Shown here one piece after another: positions 48,030-56,833 of a DNA stretch of 64,000 bases; position 1 is the stretch's first letter; the number at the start of each line of letters is the position of its first letter. Location: the NCBI GenBank assembly GCA_040905185.1, contig JBBDRZ010000003.1, positions 248,001-312,000 of the forward strand. The letters run 5' to 3'. The DNA comes from DASTEQ01 sp040905185 (lineage in GTDB: Bacteria > Chloroflexota > Limnocylindria > QHBO01). The notes beneath the pieces were generated by a model. That model was not told where the DNA came from, did not search any database, and saw only the letters and a list, made by a program, of their open reading frames with translations. The position numbers were made by a program, and so were the translations under genes.

Positions 48030-48650
48030 TCAAAGCCCGCACAGGAGTGCCGCCCAGGGGTAGGCCAGGCCGAGGACGCCACGGAGCGGGCTGTTGGGCA
48101 GGATCAGCAGGAGCAGAAGGAGCACGACGCCGTAGCCCTGGTAGCGACGGATGCTGTACTCCCAGCGCGGAGGAACGAGGGCCGTCAGGACGGCGAAGCC
48201 ATCCAGGGGCGGGATGGGAATCAGGTTCAGGATGGCCAACAGGAGGTTCACAACCGTCGCCACGTAAATCAGCTGTAGCACGGTGCCACCTGTGCCGGTG
48301 AGGTCGAACGCCCGATAGGCCAGGGCCAAGATGAGGGCCACCATGACGTTGGCTACCGGGCCGGCGCCGGCCACGAATGCCATCCCAGCCCGTCCCGGGC
48401 GCAGAGCCGCGACGTTCACGGGGACCGGCTTCCCCCAGCCGATGCCGACCAGCACCAGCAGCGCGGTGCCCAACGGGTCGAGGTGGCGCAGCGGGTTGAG
48501 CGAGACGCGGCCCAGGGCACGCGGTTGGTGGTCGCCCAGCTGGTCGGCCACCGCGGCGTGACTGAACTCATGGGTCGTGATCCCAGCCAGCATGCCGAGC
48601 AGGATGCCAGCCAAGGCGGGCAGGCTGACGTTATCCCCGAGGAACAACAC
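48030..48650 (-). CDS. site-2 protease family (M50) membrane protein
   Basis: A 206-residue membrane protein. HEFSH (27-31) in GITTHEFSHAAVADQLGD is the zinc site; NLIPIPPLDGFAVL supplies the Asp ligand (NxxPxxxLDG). GRVSLNPLRHLDPLGT is the second conserved loop. It has no PDZ or CBS domain, so it belongs to the short group often called YwhC-like; its substrates are unknown. It ends shortly before the HD gene. Confidence 0.9.
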   Translation of the reverse strand: MLFLGDNVSLPALAGILLGMLAGITTHEFSHAAVADQLGDHQPRALGRVSLNPLRHLDPLGTALLVLVGIGWGKPVPVNVAALRPGRAGMAFVAGAGPVANVMVALILALAYRAFDLTGTGGTVLQLIYVATVVNLLLAILNLIPIPPLDGFAVLTALVPPRWEYSIRRYQGYGVVLLLLLLILPNSPLRGVLGLAYPWAALLCGL

Positions 48651-48652
48651 CC

Positions 48653-49516
48653 TCAGACGGTCTCCGGCAGCAGCTCGCCCAGCAGCTTCACGAGGCGGGC
48701 GGCCCCCATCTTCCCCATCTCGATGACTTCCTGGTGGCTGGCCCCGATCTCGACGTCGGGCGTCGCCTTGTTCGTGATCAGCGAGAAGGCGAGGACCCGG
48801 ACGCCGGCGTGGCGGGCCACGATGACCTCCAGCACGGTCGACATGCCCGCCGCGTCCGCTCCCAGGCCGCGCAGCATGCGCAGCTCGGCCCGGGTCTCGT
48901 AGTTCGGGCCGGCGAGCATGACGTACGCCCCCTCGTGGAGGTGGACGCCCGCGCGCTGGGCCGCCGCCCGGGCGCGGTCGGCAAGATCGGGGTCGTACGC
49001 GTCGGTGAGCGCCGGGAAGCGGGGTCCGAGCGCATCGATGTTGGGGCCGAACAATGGGTTGTCGCCCGACAGGTTGATGTGGTCGGTGACCAGCATCAGC
49101 TCACCGGGCTCGAATGCCGGGTTGAGACCACCCGCCGCATTGGTCAGGACAACGGTCCGCAGGCCGACCTGGAACGTGGCGCGGAGCAGGATGGTCACCT
49201 CGCGGTGGGTATAGCCCTCGTAGGCGTGGACCCGTCCCGACAGGACGAGCACCGGTCGGCCGCCGACCATCCCCGCCACCAGTTCGCCCGCGTGGCCCGC
49301 GACGCCCGACACGGGAACCTCGGGAATGTCGCCGTACGGGATGTGGAGGCGGGGCGCAGCATCCAACAGGTCGACCACGGCGCCCAGTCCCGAACCCAGG
49401 ACCAGGCCCAGCTGTGGGGCGGCGAGCGCCGGCTCGGCCGCCAGCCGGGCCCGAATGGCAGCAGCGGCGGTCTCGATGCGCCGCCCGAGGTTCGACGTGG
49501 CCGGGAGATCGGCCAC
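48653..49516 (-). CDS. punA: purine nucleoside phosphorylase
   Basis: A 287-residue trimer-type PNP. LGLVLGSGLGAVVDLL, VLSGRVHAYEGYTHREVTIL, LTNAAGGLNPAFEPGELMLV, AYVMLAGPNYETRAELRMLR and SLITNKATP give phosphate, ribose and base sites (Asn in TNKA favours 6-oxopurines). It splits inosine or guanosine into base and ribose 1-phosphate. GTG 49516 lies one base past the stop of the PH gene; a longer start would overlap that gene. Confidence 0.94.
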   Translation of the reverse strand: MADLPATSNLGRRIETAAAAIRARLAAEPALAAPQLGLVLGSGLGAVVDLLDAAPRLHIPYGDIPEVPVSGVAGHAGELVAGMVGGRPVLVLSGRVHAYEGYTHREVTILLRATFQVGLRTVVLTNAAGGLNPAFEPGELMLVTDHINLSGDNPLFGPNIDALGPRFPALTDAYDPDLADRARAAAQRAGVHLHEGAYVMLAGPNYETRAELRMLRGLGADAAGMSTVLEVIVARHAGVRVLAFSLITNKATPDVEIGASHQEVIEMGKMGAARLVKLLGELLPETV

Positions 49517-49517
49517 G

Positions 49518-50336
49518 CTAGATCCGCTCCAGGAGCTCGCGCTTCTTGGCGTCGTATTCCTCGGCCGTGATGAGGCCCCGGTCGCGGAGCGAGGCGAGCC
49601 GCTCGAGCGTGGCTGTCGCGTCCTGCGCCGGAGTGCCCTGGGCCGAGCTGGGCGCCGCGGGAGTCGCCGGGGTCGGCTCGGGTCCAGCGGGCGGGGTGGG
49701 AGATGGCGTTCCAGCCGCGCCGGTCCCCTCATCGATCATCGTCACCCGATCGCTCCCCGCGCGCGGCGACATCGGCTCAGCCGGACGCATGGCCGGCGCC
49801 TGCTGGCGCTGGTAAGCGGGCGCCGCCAGGTCAGGTCGCTCGAGGAGCTCCTTCTGGTTCAGCATCGCGATCTTGAAGTCGACCGGATCCGCGAGCAGAG
49901 GGAAGTCTTCGATCCCGCCCAGCTCGTCGGCAGCGGTCAGGATGTCCAGGTCGCCGAAGCCGAAGATCCGGCCGAACAGGTTCTGGGTCAGATGGGCGTC
50001 GTTGACCTTTTCGAGGCTGGAGTCGGACATCCGCTTGTTGAGGATTCCCTCGGCCCGGATGATGCGCCGGGTGGTGACCAGGAACTCGGTGTTTCGCCAG
50101 CCCCAGATCACCCAACCGATGCGCGCAAGCGCGACCAGGAGCAGGACGAGGGCCACGAGCTCGCCTGGGCCGTCCAGCGATGCTTCCGGGGGGTTGACCA
50201 GGAACAGGAGCACCGCGAGGGCCAGGATGGCGAGGATGATGGCCCACCACGAGCGGCCCACGACCGCGAACCAGTGCTGGCCGCTCTCGAAGGTGATCTC
50301 CTCGCCTCGCGCCAGCAGCTTGCGGGCGTAACTCAT
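49518..50336 (-). CDS. PH-domain membrane protein with SHOCT tail
   Basis: A 272-residue protein. Two helices (about 27-48 and 59-80) precede a bacterial PH domain (YdbS/bPH2 type) with EFLVTTRRIIRAEGILNKRM and SLEKVNDAHLTQNLFGRIFG. A Pro/Ala linker ends in a SHOCT motif: LERLASLRDRGLITAEEYDA followed by KKRELLERI. PH and SHOCT modules mediate oligomer or membrane contacts. The role is unknown. ATG 50336. Confidence 0.85.
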   Translation of the reverse strand: MSYARKLLARGEEITFESGQHWFAVVGRSWWAIILAILALAVLLFLVNPPEASLDGPGELVALVLLLVALARIGWVIWGWRNTEFLVTTRRIIRAEGILNKRMSDSSLEKVNDAHLTQNLFGRIFGFGDLDILTAADELGGIEDFPLLADPVDFKIAMLNQKELLERPDLAAPAYQRQQAPAMRPAEPMSPRAGSDRVTMIDEGTGAAGTPSPTPPAGPEPTPATPAAPSSAQGTPAQDATATLERLASLRDRGLITAEEYDAKKRELLERI

Positions 50337-50348
50337 GGATCGGGCTCC

Positions 50349-51242
50349 TCAGGCTCGCGGGTGCGCGCGGGCGTACACCTCCCGCAGGCGCTCGCCGGTC
50401 AGGTGGGTATAGAGCTGGGTGGTGCTGATGCTAGCATGGCCCAGCAGGGTCTGGACCACCCGCAGATCGGCGCCACCTTCCAGCAGATGGGTGGCAAAGC
50501 TGTGCCGGAATGTGTGTGGCGTGACGTCGGGGCCGATCCCCGCCACCCGGCCCCAACGCCGCACCAGGCGCCACACGGATTCCCGTCCCAGGCGTGCCCC
50601 GCGCTGCGACACGAAGACGGCGGCGATCGGTCGTTTGGCCGTCCAGTCCTGGCGCGGCCCCGTGATGTACCGATGCAACCGGTCCCGCGCCGGCTCCCCC
50701 ATCGGGACGCGCCGCTCCCGATTGCCTTTCCCGATGACCCGCACCTCGAGTCCCGGCAGGTTGAGGCGGTCGAGGTCCAGTCCGGTGAGCTCGCTGACCC
50801 GCAGTCCGCAGGCGTACAGCAGCTCGAGGATCGCCGCGTCGCGGATCCCGGGTGAGTCGTCGCCCGGCGCGGCCAGGATGCGCTCGACTTCGTCCGGGGC
50901 GAGGACCTCGGGCAGGTACCGCCCTGGGCGCGGGGGGTCGATGAGGTCGGCCAGGTTGCGCTCGATGATCCCCTCCCGCCGGGCGAAGCCATAGAAGCTG
51001 CGAATGGCGGCCACCTTGCGGGCCTGGGTCGTCGCGCGGCGGCCCTGGCGGCGCAGGCGGGCGACGAACTCGCCCACGGCTGACGGGTCGTCCCGCCAGG
51101 CCGTCCCGGCGTTGGCGGCGAACTGCCCCAGGTCGCGTCGATAGGCGGCGATGGTCAGCGGGGACAGGCCGCGCTCAACGCGGATCTCGAGCAGGAATTC
51201 GTCGACGGCCGCCGCCAGGCGCGGGTCGACCTGCGGCTGCAT
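50349..51242 (-). CDS. xerD: XerD-type tyrosine recombinase
   Basis: A 297-residue recombinase with all catalytic residues: Arg148 (ACGLRVSEL), Lys172 (GKGNRERRVP), His243 and Arg246 (HTFRHSFATHLLEGG), His269 (LLGHAS) and nucleophile Tyr278 (TTQLYTHL). An N-terminal core-binding domain (1-100) is present. It resolves chromosome dimers at dif. Its place inside a housekeeping run and its length rule out a phage integrase. A XerC partner is not in the window, so it might act alone as a single Xer. Confidence 0.93.
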   Translation of the reverse strand: MQPQVDPRLAAAVDEFLLEIRVERGLSPLTIAAYRRDLGQFAANAGTAWRDDPSAVGEFVARLRRQGRRATTQARKVAAIRSFYGFARREGIIERNLADLIDPPRPGRYLPEVLAPDEVERILAAPGDDSPGIRDAAILELLYACGLRVSELTGLDLDRLNLPGLEVRVIGKGNRERRVPMGEPARDRLHRYITGPRQDWTAKRPIAAVFVSQRGARLGRESVWRLVRRWGRVAGIGPDVTPHTFRHSFATHLLEGGADLRVVQTLLGHASISTTQLYTHLTGERLREVYARAHPRA

Positions 51243-51245
51243 GCG

Positions 51246-52097
51246 CTAATCCGGGAGCAGCGAGGCCTTGGTGCGGAGCAGGTCGTAGAACGGGGTGCTG
51301 CCCTCGGGCTCGACCAGGCGCAACGGGATGGGCAGGGCCCGGACCTCGACCGTCTCCCCGACTCCCAGGGGCACATCGCGCTGACCGTCGAACGAGACGA
51401 CGGCCCCGCCGAACGCCTCGCGCAGGCTGAGACGGATGAGGTGGTCCTCGCCGGCGACCACGCTGTGGATCGCCGACAGGTATGCGGCCACCGGGGTGAT
51501 GACCAGGTTGCGGAGGCGCGGGTCGACGACGGCGCCGCCAGCCGAGTAGGAGTAGGCCGTGGACCCGGTGGGCGTGGCCACCACCACCCCGTCCGCAAGG
51601 TAGGTGGCCAGATGGCTGCCACTGACCTCGACCTCGACCTGGATGAGGCGGACCTGCGCGGCGCGCGCGACCGCCACTTCGTTGAGGCAGGCTGCCGAGA
51701 GGCGGCCGCCGTCCCGCCGCTCGATGGTTGCGCCCAGGCGCATCCGCTCGGCCAGCGTGTAGCGGCCGGCGGCGATGCCGTCCAGAGCGGTCTCCAGGTC
51801 GTCGGGCTCGACTTTGGCCAGAAAGCCCACCCGACCCAGGTTGACGCCAAGGGCCGGAACCTGTGAATCACCGATCGCGCGCGCCACCCGGAGGAACGTC
51901 CCGTCGCCGCCGAGCACCGTCACCAGGTCGCTGCCCGCCAACCCGGCGGCGAGCCGCTCCTCGTCGTCGGCGACCGCGTCCCACGCCGAAATGCCGTGTG
52001 CTGCGCACCACGCCCGGCCGCGCTCCAGCGCTCCGGCAGCTCGCGGGTTGTACCGGCTGACCGCGAAGCCGATGCGCTCCAGCCGGGCTTCGCTCAC
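51246..52097 (-). CDS. nadK: NAD kinase
   Basis: A 283-residue enzyme phosphorylating NAD to NADP. GGDGT at 63-67 is the phosphate site. LGVNLGRVGFLAKVEPDDLE, LNEVAVARAAQVRLIQVEVE and DGVVVATPTGSTAYSYSAGG are conserved. It overlaps the RHH gene by 4 bases. Confidence 0.95.
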   Translation of the reverse strand: MSEARLERIGFAVSRYNPRAAGALERGRAWCAAHGISAWDAVADDEERLAAGLAGSDLVTVLGGDGTFLRVARAIGDSQVPALGVNLGRVGFLAKVEPDDLETALDGIAAGRYTLAERMRLGATIERRDGGRLSAACLNEVAVARAAQVRLIQVEVEVSGSHLATYLADGVVVATPTGSTAYSYSAGGAVVDPRLRNLVITPVAAYLSAIHSVVAGEDHLIRLSLREAFGGAVVSFDGQRDVPLGVGETVEVRALPIPLRLVEPEGSTPFYDLLRTKASLLPD

Positions 52098-52435
52098 GAT
52101 GGGCGATCAGCCGCCAGGGAGGTGGCGATGTCCTCGACGCGCTGCCGGAGGGCCGCCAGCTCGGCGGCGAGGTCGGATGCGGCCTCCGACTCGGTGAGCG
52201 CCGCATACGAGCGATCCAGGCCGGCGGCGATGAGGGCCCGCATGAGCGCGGATGGGGAGACTCCCCGCGACCGGGCGACTGCGTCCACGCGCTCGATGAG
52301 GGCATCCGGCATCCGGATCGAGACGATCTGGCGCATCGTGTCCGACGGCAGCTCGGGCGCCAGGATGATGGGATCCAGGTCGAAGCCGACGCTCAGCTGC
52401 TCGACCTTGGGCGCGCGCTCGGCGGTCCTGGCCAC
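52094..52435 (-). CDS. ribbon-helix-helix (CopG/MetJ-like) protein
   Basis: A 113-residue protein from GTG 52433-52435. TMRQIVSIRMPDALIERVDA followed by VARSRGVSPSALMRALIAAG is an RHH DNA-binding fold. The end (SEAASDLAAELAALRQRVED) is a coiled coil. The target is unknown; a role in controlling its own operon is possible. A long in-frame upstream extension overlapping tlyA is a shadow. Confidence 0.75.
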   Translation of the reverse strand: MARTAERAPKVEQLSVGFDLDPIILAPELPSDTMRQIVSIRMPDALIERVDAVARSRGVSPSALMRALIAAGLDRSYAALTESEAASDLAAELAALRQRVEDIATSLAADRPS

Positions 52436-52437
52436 GG

Positions 52438-53271
52438 TCAGATCGTAATACGCGACTCCAAGGCGGCGTCGACCAGGACGCCCCACCTTGGCTCGTCGTG
52501 CGGCAGTTCCGCGTCCGCTGGCTCGGCGGCGCGGAGGAGGGCCAGGAACTCGCGGTTGCCCTGGCGACCGCTCCGCGGCGATGCCATGAGGTTGAGGGCG
52601 GCAAAGCCCGCCTGACCGGCATCCGCCGCCAACTGAATGAGGACCCGGCGATGGACGGCCGGGTCGCGGACCACGCCACCCCGCGGCACGTCGTCGCGGC
52701 CGGCCTCGAACTGGGGCTTGACCAGCGCCACCACCCGTCCGTGGGGCGCCAGCAGGCGGCGGACCGAGGCCAGCACCAGGCGAAGCGAGATGAACGACAG
52801 GTCGAGCGTCGCCAGGTCCACCGGGTCCGGCAGAGACGTCACGTTCCGAAGATTCGTGCGATCCATGACCTCGACCCGCGGATCCTCGGCCAGTCGGGGA
52901 AGGAGCTGGCCATGCCCGACGTCCACCGCGTACACCCGCCGCGCGCCGCGTGTCTGGAGCACATCGGTGAACCCGCCGGTCGATGCGCCGGCATCGAGGC
53001 ACACCAGCCCTGCGACGTCGATGCCGAACGCGTCCAGCGCGGCCTCGAGCTTCTCACCGCCGCGTGACGCCCAGGCCGGACCGGGATCCCGAACCAGGGT
53101 CAGCGATGGATCGAGGCGCTGTCCGGCGGCCAGACGACGGCCCTCGGCGCCCTGGACGCGAATCGCGCCGGCCAGGATGAGCGCCTGCGCTTCGGCTCGC
53201 GTTCGGGCAAGCCCGCGATCCACGACCAGCTGGTCGGCGCGGATCCGCGCCCCCGGCCCGGGGCCGGGCAC
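52438..53271 (-). CDS. tlyA: TlyA-type rRNA 2'-O-methyltransferase
   Basis: A 277-residue protein. An S4 domain (RADQLVVDRGLARTRAEAQALI) is followed by ASRGGEKLEAAL and VCLDAGASTGGFTDVLQTRG (SAM site), DLATLDLSFISL and VVALVKPQFEAGRDDV (K-D-K catalytic pattern). It methylates ribosomal RNA; in mycobacteria TlyA acts on 16S and 23S rRNA and confers capreomycin sensitivity. It starts 3 bases past dxs. Confidence 0.93.
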   Translation of the reverse strand: MPGPGPGARIRADQLVVDRGLARTRAEAQALILAGAIRVQGAEGRRLAAGQRLDPSLTLVRDPGPAWASRGGEKLEAALDAFGIDVAGLVCLDAGASTGGFTDVLQTRGARRVYAVDVGHGQLLPRLAEDPRVEVMDRTNLRNVTSLPDPVDLATLDLSFISLRLVLASVRRLLAPHGRVVALVKPQFEAGRDDVPRGGVVRDPAVHRRVLIQLAADAGQAGFAALNLMASPRSGRQGNREFLALLRAAEPADAELPHDEPRWGVLVDAALESRITI

Positions 53272-53274
53272 CGG

Positions 53275-55251
53275 TCAGGCGGCGGTCGACGTCGGGGCGC
53301 GGCTCTCGTCGACCGCCACGTCGATCCCCAGCGCCTCGCGAATGCGGGCCACGATGCCGGGGACGTCGATGCGCTGCTGGCGGCGCAGGTCGTCCACCGA
53401 GCCATGGTCGACGAATCCTTCACTGAGCGCGATCTTCAGCACCGGCGCGCGCACCCCGGCCTGGTTGAGCGCGTCGAGCACCCCGTCCCCGAAGCCGCCC
53501 ATCGCGGCGCTCTCCTCGGCGGTGACGACCAGGCGCTTGCCCGCCGCCAGGCGGGCCAGCAGACCGGCATCGATTGGCTTGGCCCAGCGCGCGTTGACCA
53601 CCGTCGCGTCCAGGCCCGCCGCCCCCATCTCGTCGGCAGCCAGGAGCAGCCGCTGGACGATGGGACCGAAGCCGACCAGGAGCAGGTCGGCACCATCCCG
53701 AAGCACTTCGCCCTTCCCGATCTCGAGCGCCCGTCCGATGCGATCCGGCAGGTTCTCCCCGGCGTCGCGCGGGTAGTGGAGGGAGATGGGACCGTCATAC
53801 GCCAGCGCGGTCACGACCAGGTCGCGCAGCTCCTGCTCGTCGCGGGGTGAGCCGATGATCAGGTTCGGCAGGGCACGCTGGGCGGGGAGGGTGAACATCC
53901 CCTGGTGGCTCGTCCCATCCTCCCCGACCAGTCCGGCCCGGTCGATGCCCACCACCACCGGCGCGTTGTTCTGGCACACGTCGTGGACCAGCTGATCGAA
54001 AGCCCGCTGGCTGAAGGTCGAGTAGATGGCGACCACGGGGCGCATGCCGGCCAGCGCCAGCCCGGTGGCCATCGTCAGCGCATGCTGCTCGGCGATCCCG
54101 ACGTCGAAGAATCGGCTCGGAAACCGGTGTTGGAAGGCGGACAGACCGGTCCCGGTGGGCATGCCGGCGGTGAGGGCGCAGATCCGCGGATCGGACTCCG
54201 CCAGCCGGATCAGCTCTTCGGCGAACACCTGGGTGTACGACTTCGGCCGGTGCCGGGACCCGCCCGCGGCCGGCAGTGGCTCCTCGGTGGGGTCGAGGAG
54301 GCCCAGGTCGATGGGCGGCAGGCTCGCCCCGTGGAAGGCCTGGCTGTCCTGCTCGGCCGGCCCGTATCCGCGTCCCTTGATGGTCTTGACGTGGATCAGG
54401 ACCGGGCGGTCGATGTGGAACGCGGCCTCGAAGGCCTCCTCCATATCGGCCCGGTCATGGCCGTCGAGGACACCGATGTAGGTGATCCCCATGTCCTCGA
54501 AGAACGACACCTTGGCCCACGACCGCTTGAAGCCCTCCTTGGCCCAGGCCAGGGCGTCATACAGCGGACGCCCGATCAACGGGATCCGTGGCAGGACGCG
54601 CGCGGTGAACGACTTCGTCTCCTGGTACGCCCGCGACAGGCGCAGCCTGTTCAGGCGGGTCGACAGTCCACCGACCGACGGGCTGATGCTCATTTCGTTG
54701 TCATTGAGGACGATCAGCATCCGGCTGTGCGTGTGTCCCAGGTGATTCAGCGCCTCCAGGGTCAGCCCGGTGGTCAGTGCCGCATCCCCGACGCAGACCG
54801 CGATCCGCTGCTTGCGCCGAGGGTCACCCGGCGGTCTCAGGTCACGGGCGGCCGCCAAACCCGCTGCGATGCTCACCCCGGTCCCGGCGTGCCCGCCGTC
54901 GAACACGTCGTGGGGGCTCTCGGAGCGACGTGGAAAGCCACCGATGCCGCCGACCTGGCGCAGCGTGTCGAAGCTCGACGTGCGGCCGGTGAGGAGCTTG
55001 TGGGCGTAGGCCTGGTGCCCGGTGTCCCACACGATGCGGTCGCGGGGCGAGTCCATGACCCGATGCAGGGCGATTGCGATCTCGACGGCTCCGAGCGACG
55101 AGGCCAGGTGCCCACCCGTGCGCTGGACGGTGCGAATCATCTTCGTCCGCAACTCGGCGGCCAGCTGGTCCAGCTCGGCATCGGTCAGCGACCGAAGCTG
55201 GGCGGGCTCGGAGATGCGCTCCAGGACGGTCGTGGACGGCGTGGCGGTCAA
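53275..55251 (-). CDS. dxs: 1-deoxy-D-xylulose-5-phosphate synthase
   Basis: A 658-residue TPP enzyme that condenses pyruvate and glyceraldehyde 3-phosphate. TGHQAYAHKLLTGR, the TPP site starting VCVGDAALTTGLTLEALNHLG and ending VLNDNEMSIS, DVGIAEQHALTMATGLALAG (catalytic Glu) and GEDGTSHQGMFTLP fit. The TPP motif reads GDA where nearly all family members have GDG. It starts at TTG 55249-55251 after TATACT (10 bases). It heads the 13-gene run to plsC. Confidence 0.95.
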   Translation of the reverse strand: MTATPSTTVLERISEPAQLRSLTDAELDQLAAELRTKMIRTVQRTGGHLASSLGAVEIAIALHRVMDSPRDRIVWDTGHQAYAHKLLTGRTSSFDTLRQVGGIGGFPRRSESPHDVFDGGHAGTGVSIAAGLAAARDLRPPGDPRRKQRIAVCVGDAALTTGLTLEALNHLGHTHSRMLIVLNDNEMSISPSVGGLSTRLNRLRLSRAYQETKSFTARVLPRIPLIGRPLYDALAWAKEGFKRSWAKVSFFEDMGITYIGVLDGHDRADMEEAFEAAFHIDRPVLIHVKTIKGRGYGPAEQDSQAFHGASLPPIDLGLLDPTEEPLPAAGGSRHRPKSYTQVFAEELIRLAESDPRICALTAGMPTGTGLSAFQHRFPSRFFDVGIAEQHALTMATGLALAGMRPVVAIYSTFSQRAFDQLVHDVCQNNAPVVVGIDRAGLVGEDGTSHQGMFTLPAQRALPNLIIGSPRDEQELRDLVVTALAYDGPISLHYPRDAGENLPDRIGRALEIGKGEVLRDGADLLLVGFGPIVQRLLLAADEMGAAGLDATVVNARWAKPIDAGLLARLAAGKRLVVTAEESAAMGGFGDGVLDALNQAGVRAPVLKIALSEGFVDHGSVDDLRRQQRIDVPGIVARIREALGIDVAVDESRAPTSTAA

Positions 55252-55261
55252 AACGGAGGCG

Positions 55262-55267
55262 AGTATA
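55262..55267 (-). promoter_or_regulatory. -10 element TATACT of dxs
   Basis: TATACT ends 10 bases before TTG 55251 on the minus strand. No ribosome site. Confidence 0.5.
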
Positions 55268-55272
55268 GACCG

Positions 55273-55300
55273 ATGCCCGGCAGGCTCCGCCGTCGGGCAT
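55273..55300 (-). terminator. stem-loop between xseB and dxs
   Basis: ATGCCCG and CGGGCAT pair (7 bp), with further GGC/GCC pairing inside. It lies past the xseB stop and just ahead of the dxs -10 element, so it separates the two runs. Confidence 0.5.
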
Positions 55301-55308
55301 GGGGCAGA

Positions 55309-55572
55309 TCAGGTGTCCGGGCTCGCCTCCGGCTCCTCGGCTCCGGCCAGGCCGCGCCGTCCGAGCTCGGTGATGGCCAGCTCGGCGGCCCGCAGCCGCT
55401 CCTCGCAGGCGGCGTGGAGGCGAAGCCCCTCGCGGTACAGGGCGATGCTCTCTTCGAGCCCGACCTGGCCGGCCTCGAGCGTCTGCACGATGCGCTGGAG
55501 CTCGGCCACCAGCTCGTCGAACGGCCGCCCGGCCAGGTCGTCGCCGGTATCGCTGGGATGCGGTCCGCTCAT
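55309..55572 (-). CDS. xseB: exodeoxyribonuclease VII small subunit
   Basis: An 87-residue helical protein: PFDELVAELQRIVQTLEAGQ and VGLEESIALYREGLRLHAAC, the XseB signature. It joins the large subunit to digest single-stranded DNA. It overlaps xseA by 4 bases and ends its run. Confidence 0.93.
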   Translation of the reverse strand: MSGPHPSDTGDDLAGRPFDELVAELQRIVQTLEAGQVGLEESIALYREGLRLHAACEERLRAAELAITELGRRGLAGAEEPEASPDT

Positions 55573-56813
55573 CCCAGGAGCTCCTCCATGCCGCCCGGCC
55601 GCACGCCGGTGACCCGGGCATCCACGGCACCGCGGGCCACGATGACCTCGAGGCCGTCCCCCGCCTCCACGTCAGTCGGGTCGCGGAGGATCATGCCATC
55701 CGGACGTCGCGCGACGGCGTAGCCGCGGTCGAGAGTGGCCGCCGGGCCGAGCGCCCGTAACGCGTCCCGCAGGCCGGCGGCCGCCAGCCGCCGCCGCTCG
55801 AGGTCCGCCCCCAGCGCGCGGTGGGCTCGATCGAGCAGCTCGGCGGCGCGCTGTCGAGCGGCCCCAAGGTCGGGTCGCAGCCCGGTCAGTGCTCGACCCT
55901 CACCCCGTACCGCCCGCCGGGCGGCTTCCAGGCGGGCCGCGGTGGCGGTCGCCGACCGCTCGCTGAGCCGGGCCAGGATGGTGGGCAGCTGGGTCCCGTC
56001 GGGGACCGCAATCTCGGCCGCGGCCGAGGGCGTGGGCGCGCGCCGGTCGGCGGCGAAGTCGGCCAGGGTGATGTCGCTCTCGTGGCCGACGCCGACCACG
56101 ACCGGGATCGGCGATGCGGCCACGGCCCGCACCACCTCCTCCGCGTTGAAGCCCCACAGGTCCTCGATCGATCCGCCACCGCGGGCCAGGATGACGAGGT
56201 CCAGGCCGTCCACGGCGTACAGGCGCCGCAGGGCGCGCGCGATGGCCGGTGCGGAGACGCCGCCCTGCACGGCCGAAGGCGAGAGGAACACCTCCACCAG
56301 CGGGTACCGGCGCCGAAGAACGGTGCAGATGTCGTCCCACACCGCCCCCACCGGGGAGGTGACGACCCCGATCCGGCGCGGCCAGCGCGGGAGGGGCCGC
56401 TTGCGCGACTCCTCGAACAGGCCCTCCGCGGCCAGCTTGGCACGGAGCGCCTCGTACTGGGCGTGCAGGTCACCGGCCCCAACAGGTGTCACCGACTCGA
56501 CGTACAGCTGGTACACGCCCTGCGGCTCGTAGGCGCGGACCCGGCCGTGACACACCAGCTGGGCGCCATGCTGGGGCCGAACCGTGGCCCGCTCGAGCTC
56601 CTCGCGGAACAGGACCGCCCGGATCTGGCTGTGCGCGTCCTTGAGGGTGAAGAAGCAGTGACCCGACGGCGGGAAGCTGGGCCCACTGACCTCGCCTTCG
56701 ACCCACACGTCGGCCAGCGCGGCATCGGCGTCGAGCAACCCGCGGACGCGCCGGTTCAGATCGGACACCCGCCAGACGCGGGGGCCAGCGCTGGCATCGG
56801 GGGCGGTCGTCAT
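55569..56813 (-). CDS. xseA: exodeoxyribonuclease VII large subunit
   Basis: A 414-residue nuclease. An OB fold is at residues 10-105 (VWRVSDLNRRVRGLLDAD, VEGEVSGPSFPPSGHCFFTL). LPRWPRRIGVVTSPVGAVWD, DLVILARGGGSIEDLWGFNAEEV and ISVGHESDITLADFAADRRAPTPSAAAE-like VVVGVGHESDITLADF form the catalytic part. It degrades ssDNA to short oligonucleotides, in mismatch repair and recombination. Confidence 0.95.
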   Translation of the reverse strand: MTTAPDASAGPRVWRVSDLNRRVRGLLDADAALADVWVEGEVSGPSFPPSGHCFFTLKDAHSQIRAVLFREELERATVRPQHGAQLVCHGRVRAYEPQGVYQLYVESVTPVGAGDLHAQYEALRAKLAAEGLFEESRKRPLPRWPRRIGVVTSPVGAVWDDICTVLRRRYPLVEVFLSPSAVQGGVSAPAIARALRRLYAVDGLDLVILARGGGSIEDLWGFNAEEVVRAVAASPIPVVVGVGHESDITLADFAADRRAPTPSAAAEIAVPDGTQLPTILARLSERSATATAARLEAARRAVRGEGRALTGLRPDLGAARQRAAELLDRAHRALGADLERRRLAAAGLRDALRALGPAATLDRGYAVARRPDGMILRDPTDVEAGDGLEVIVARGAVDARVTGVRPGGMEELLG

Positions 56814-56833
56814 CGGTCTGGCCTGGCCGAGCC

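Noticed and set aside
50349..51242. Phage or island integrase
   Set aside because: Size, motifs and position in a housekeeping run fit XerD; flanking genes are core and no attachment repeats are seen.
53905..55722. 605-residue open frame on the plus strand opposite dxs and xseB
   Set aside because: It is antisense to well-supported genes, is rich in Gly, Arg and Asp with no family motif, and is expected by chance at this GC content.
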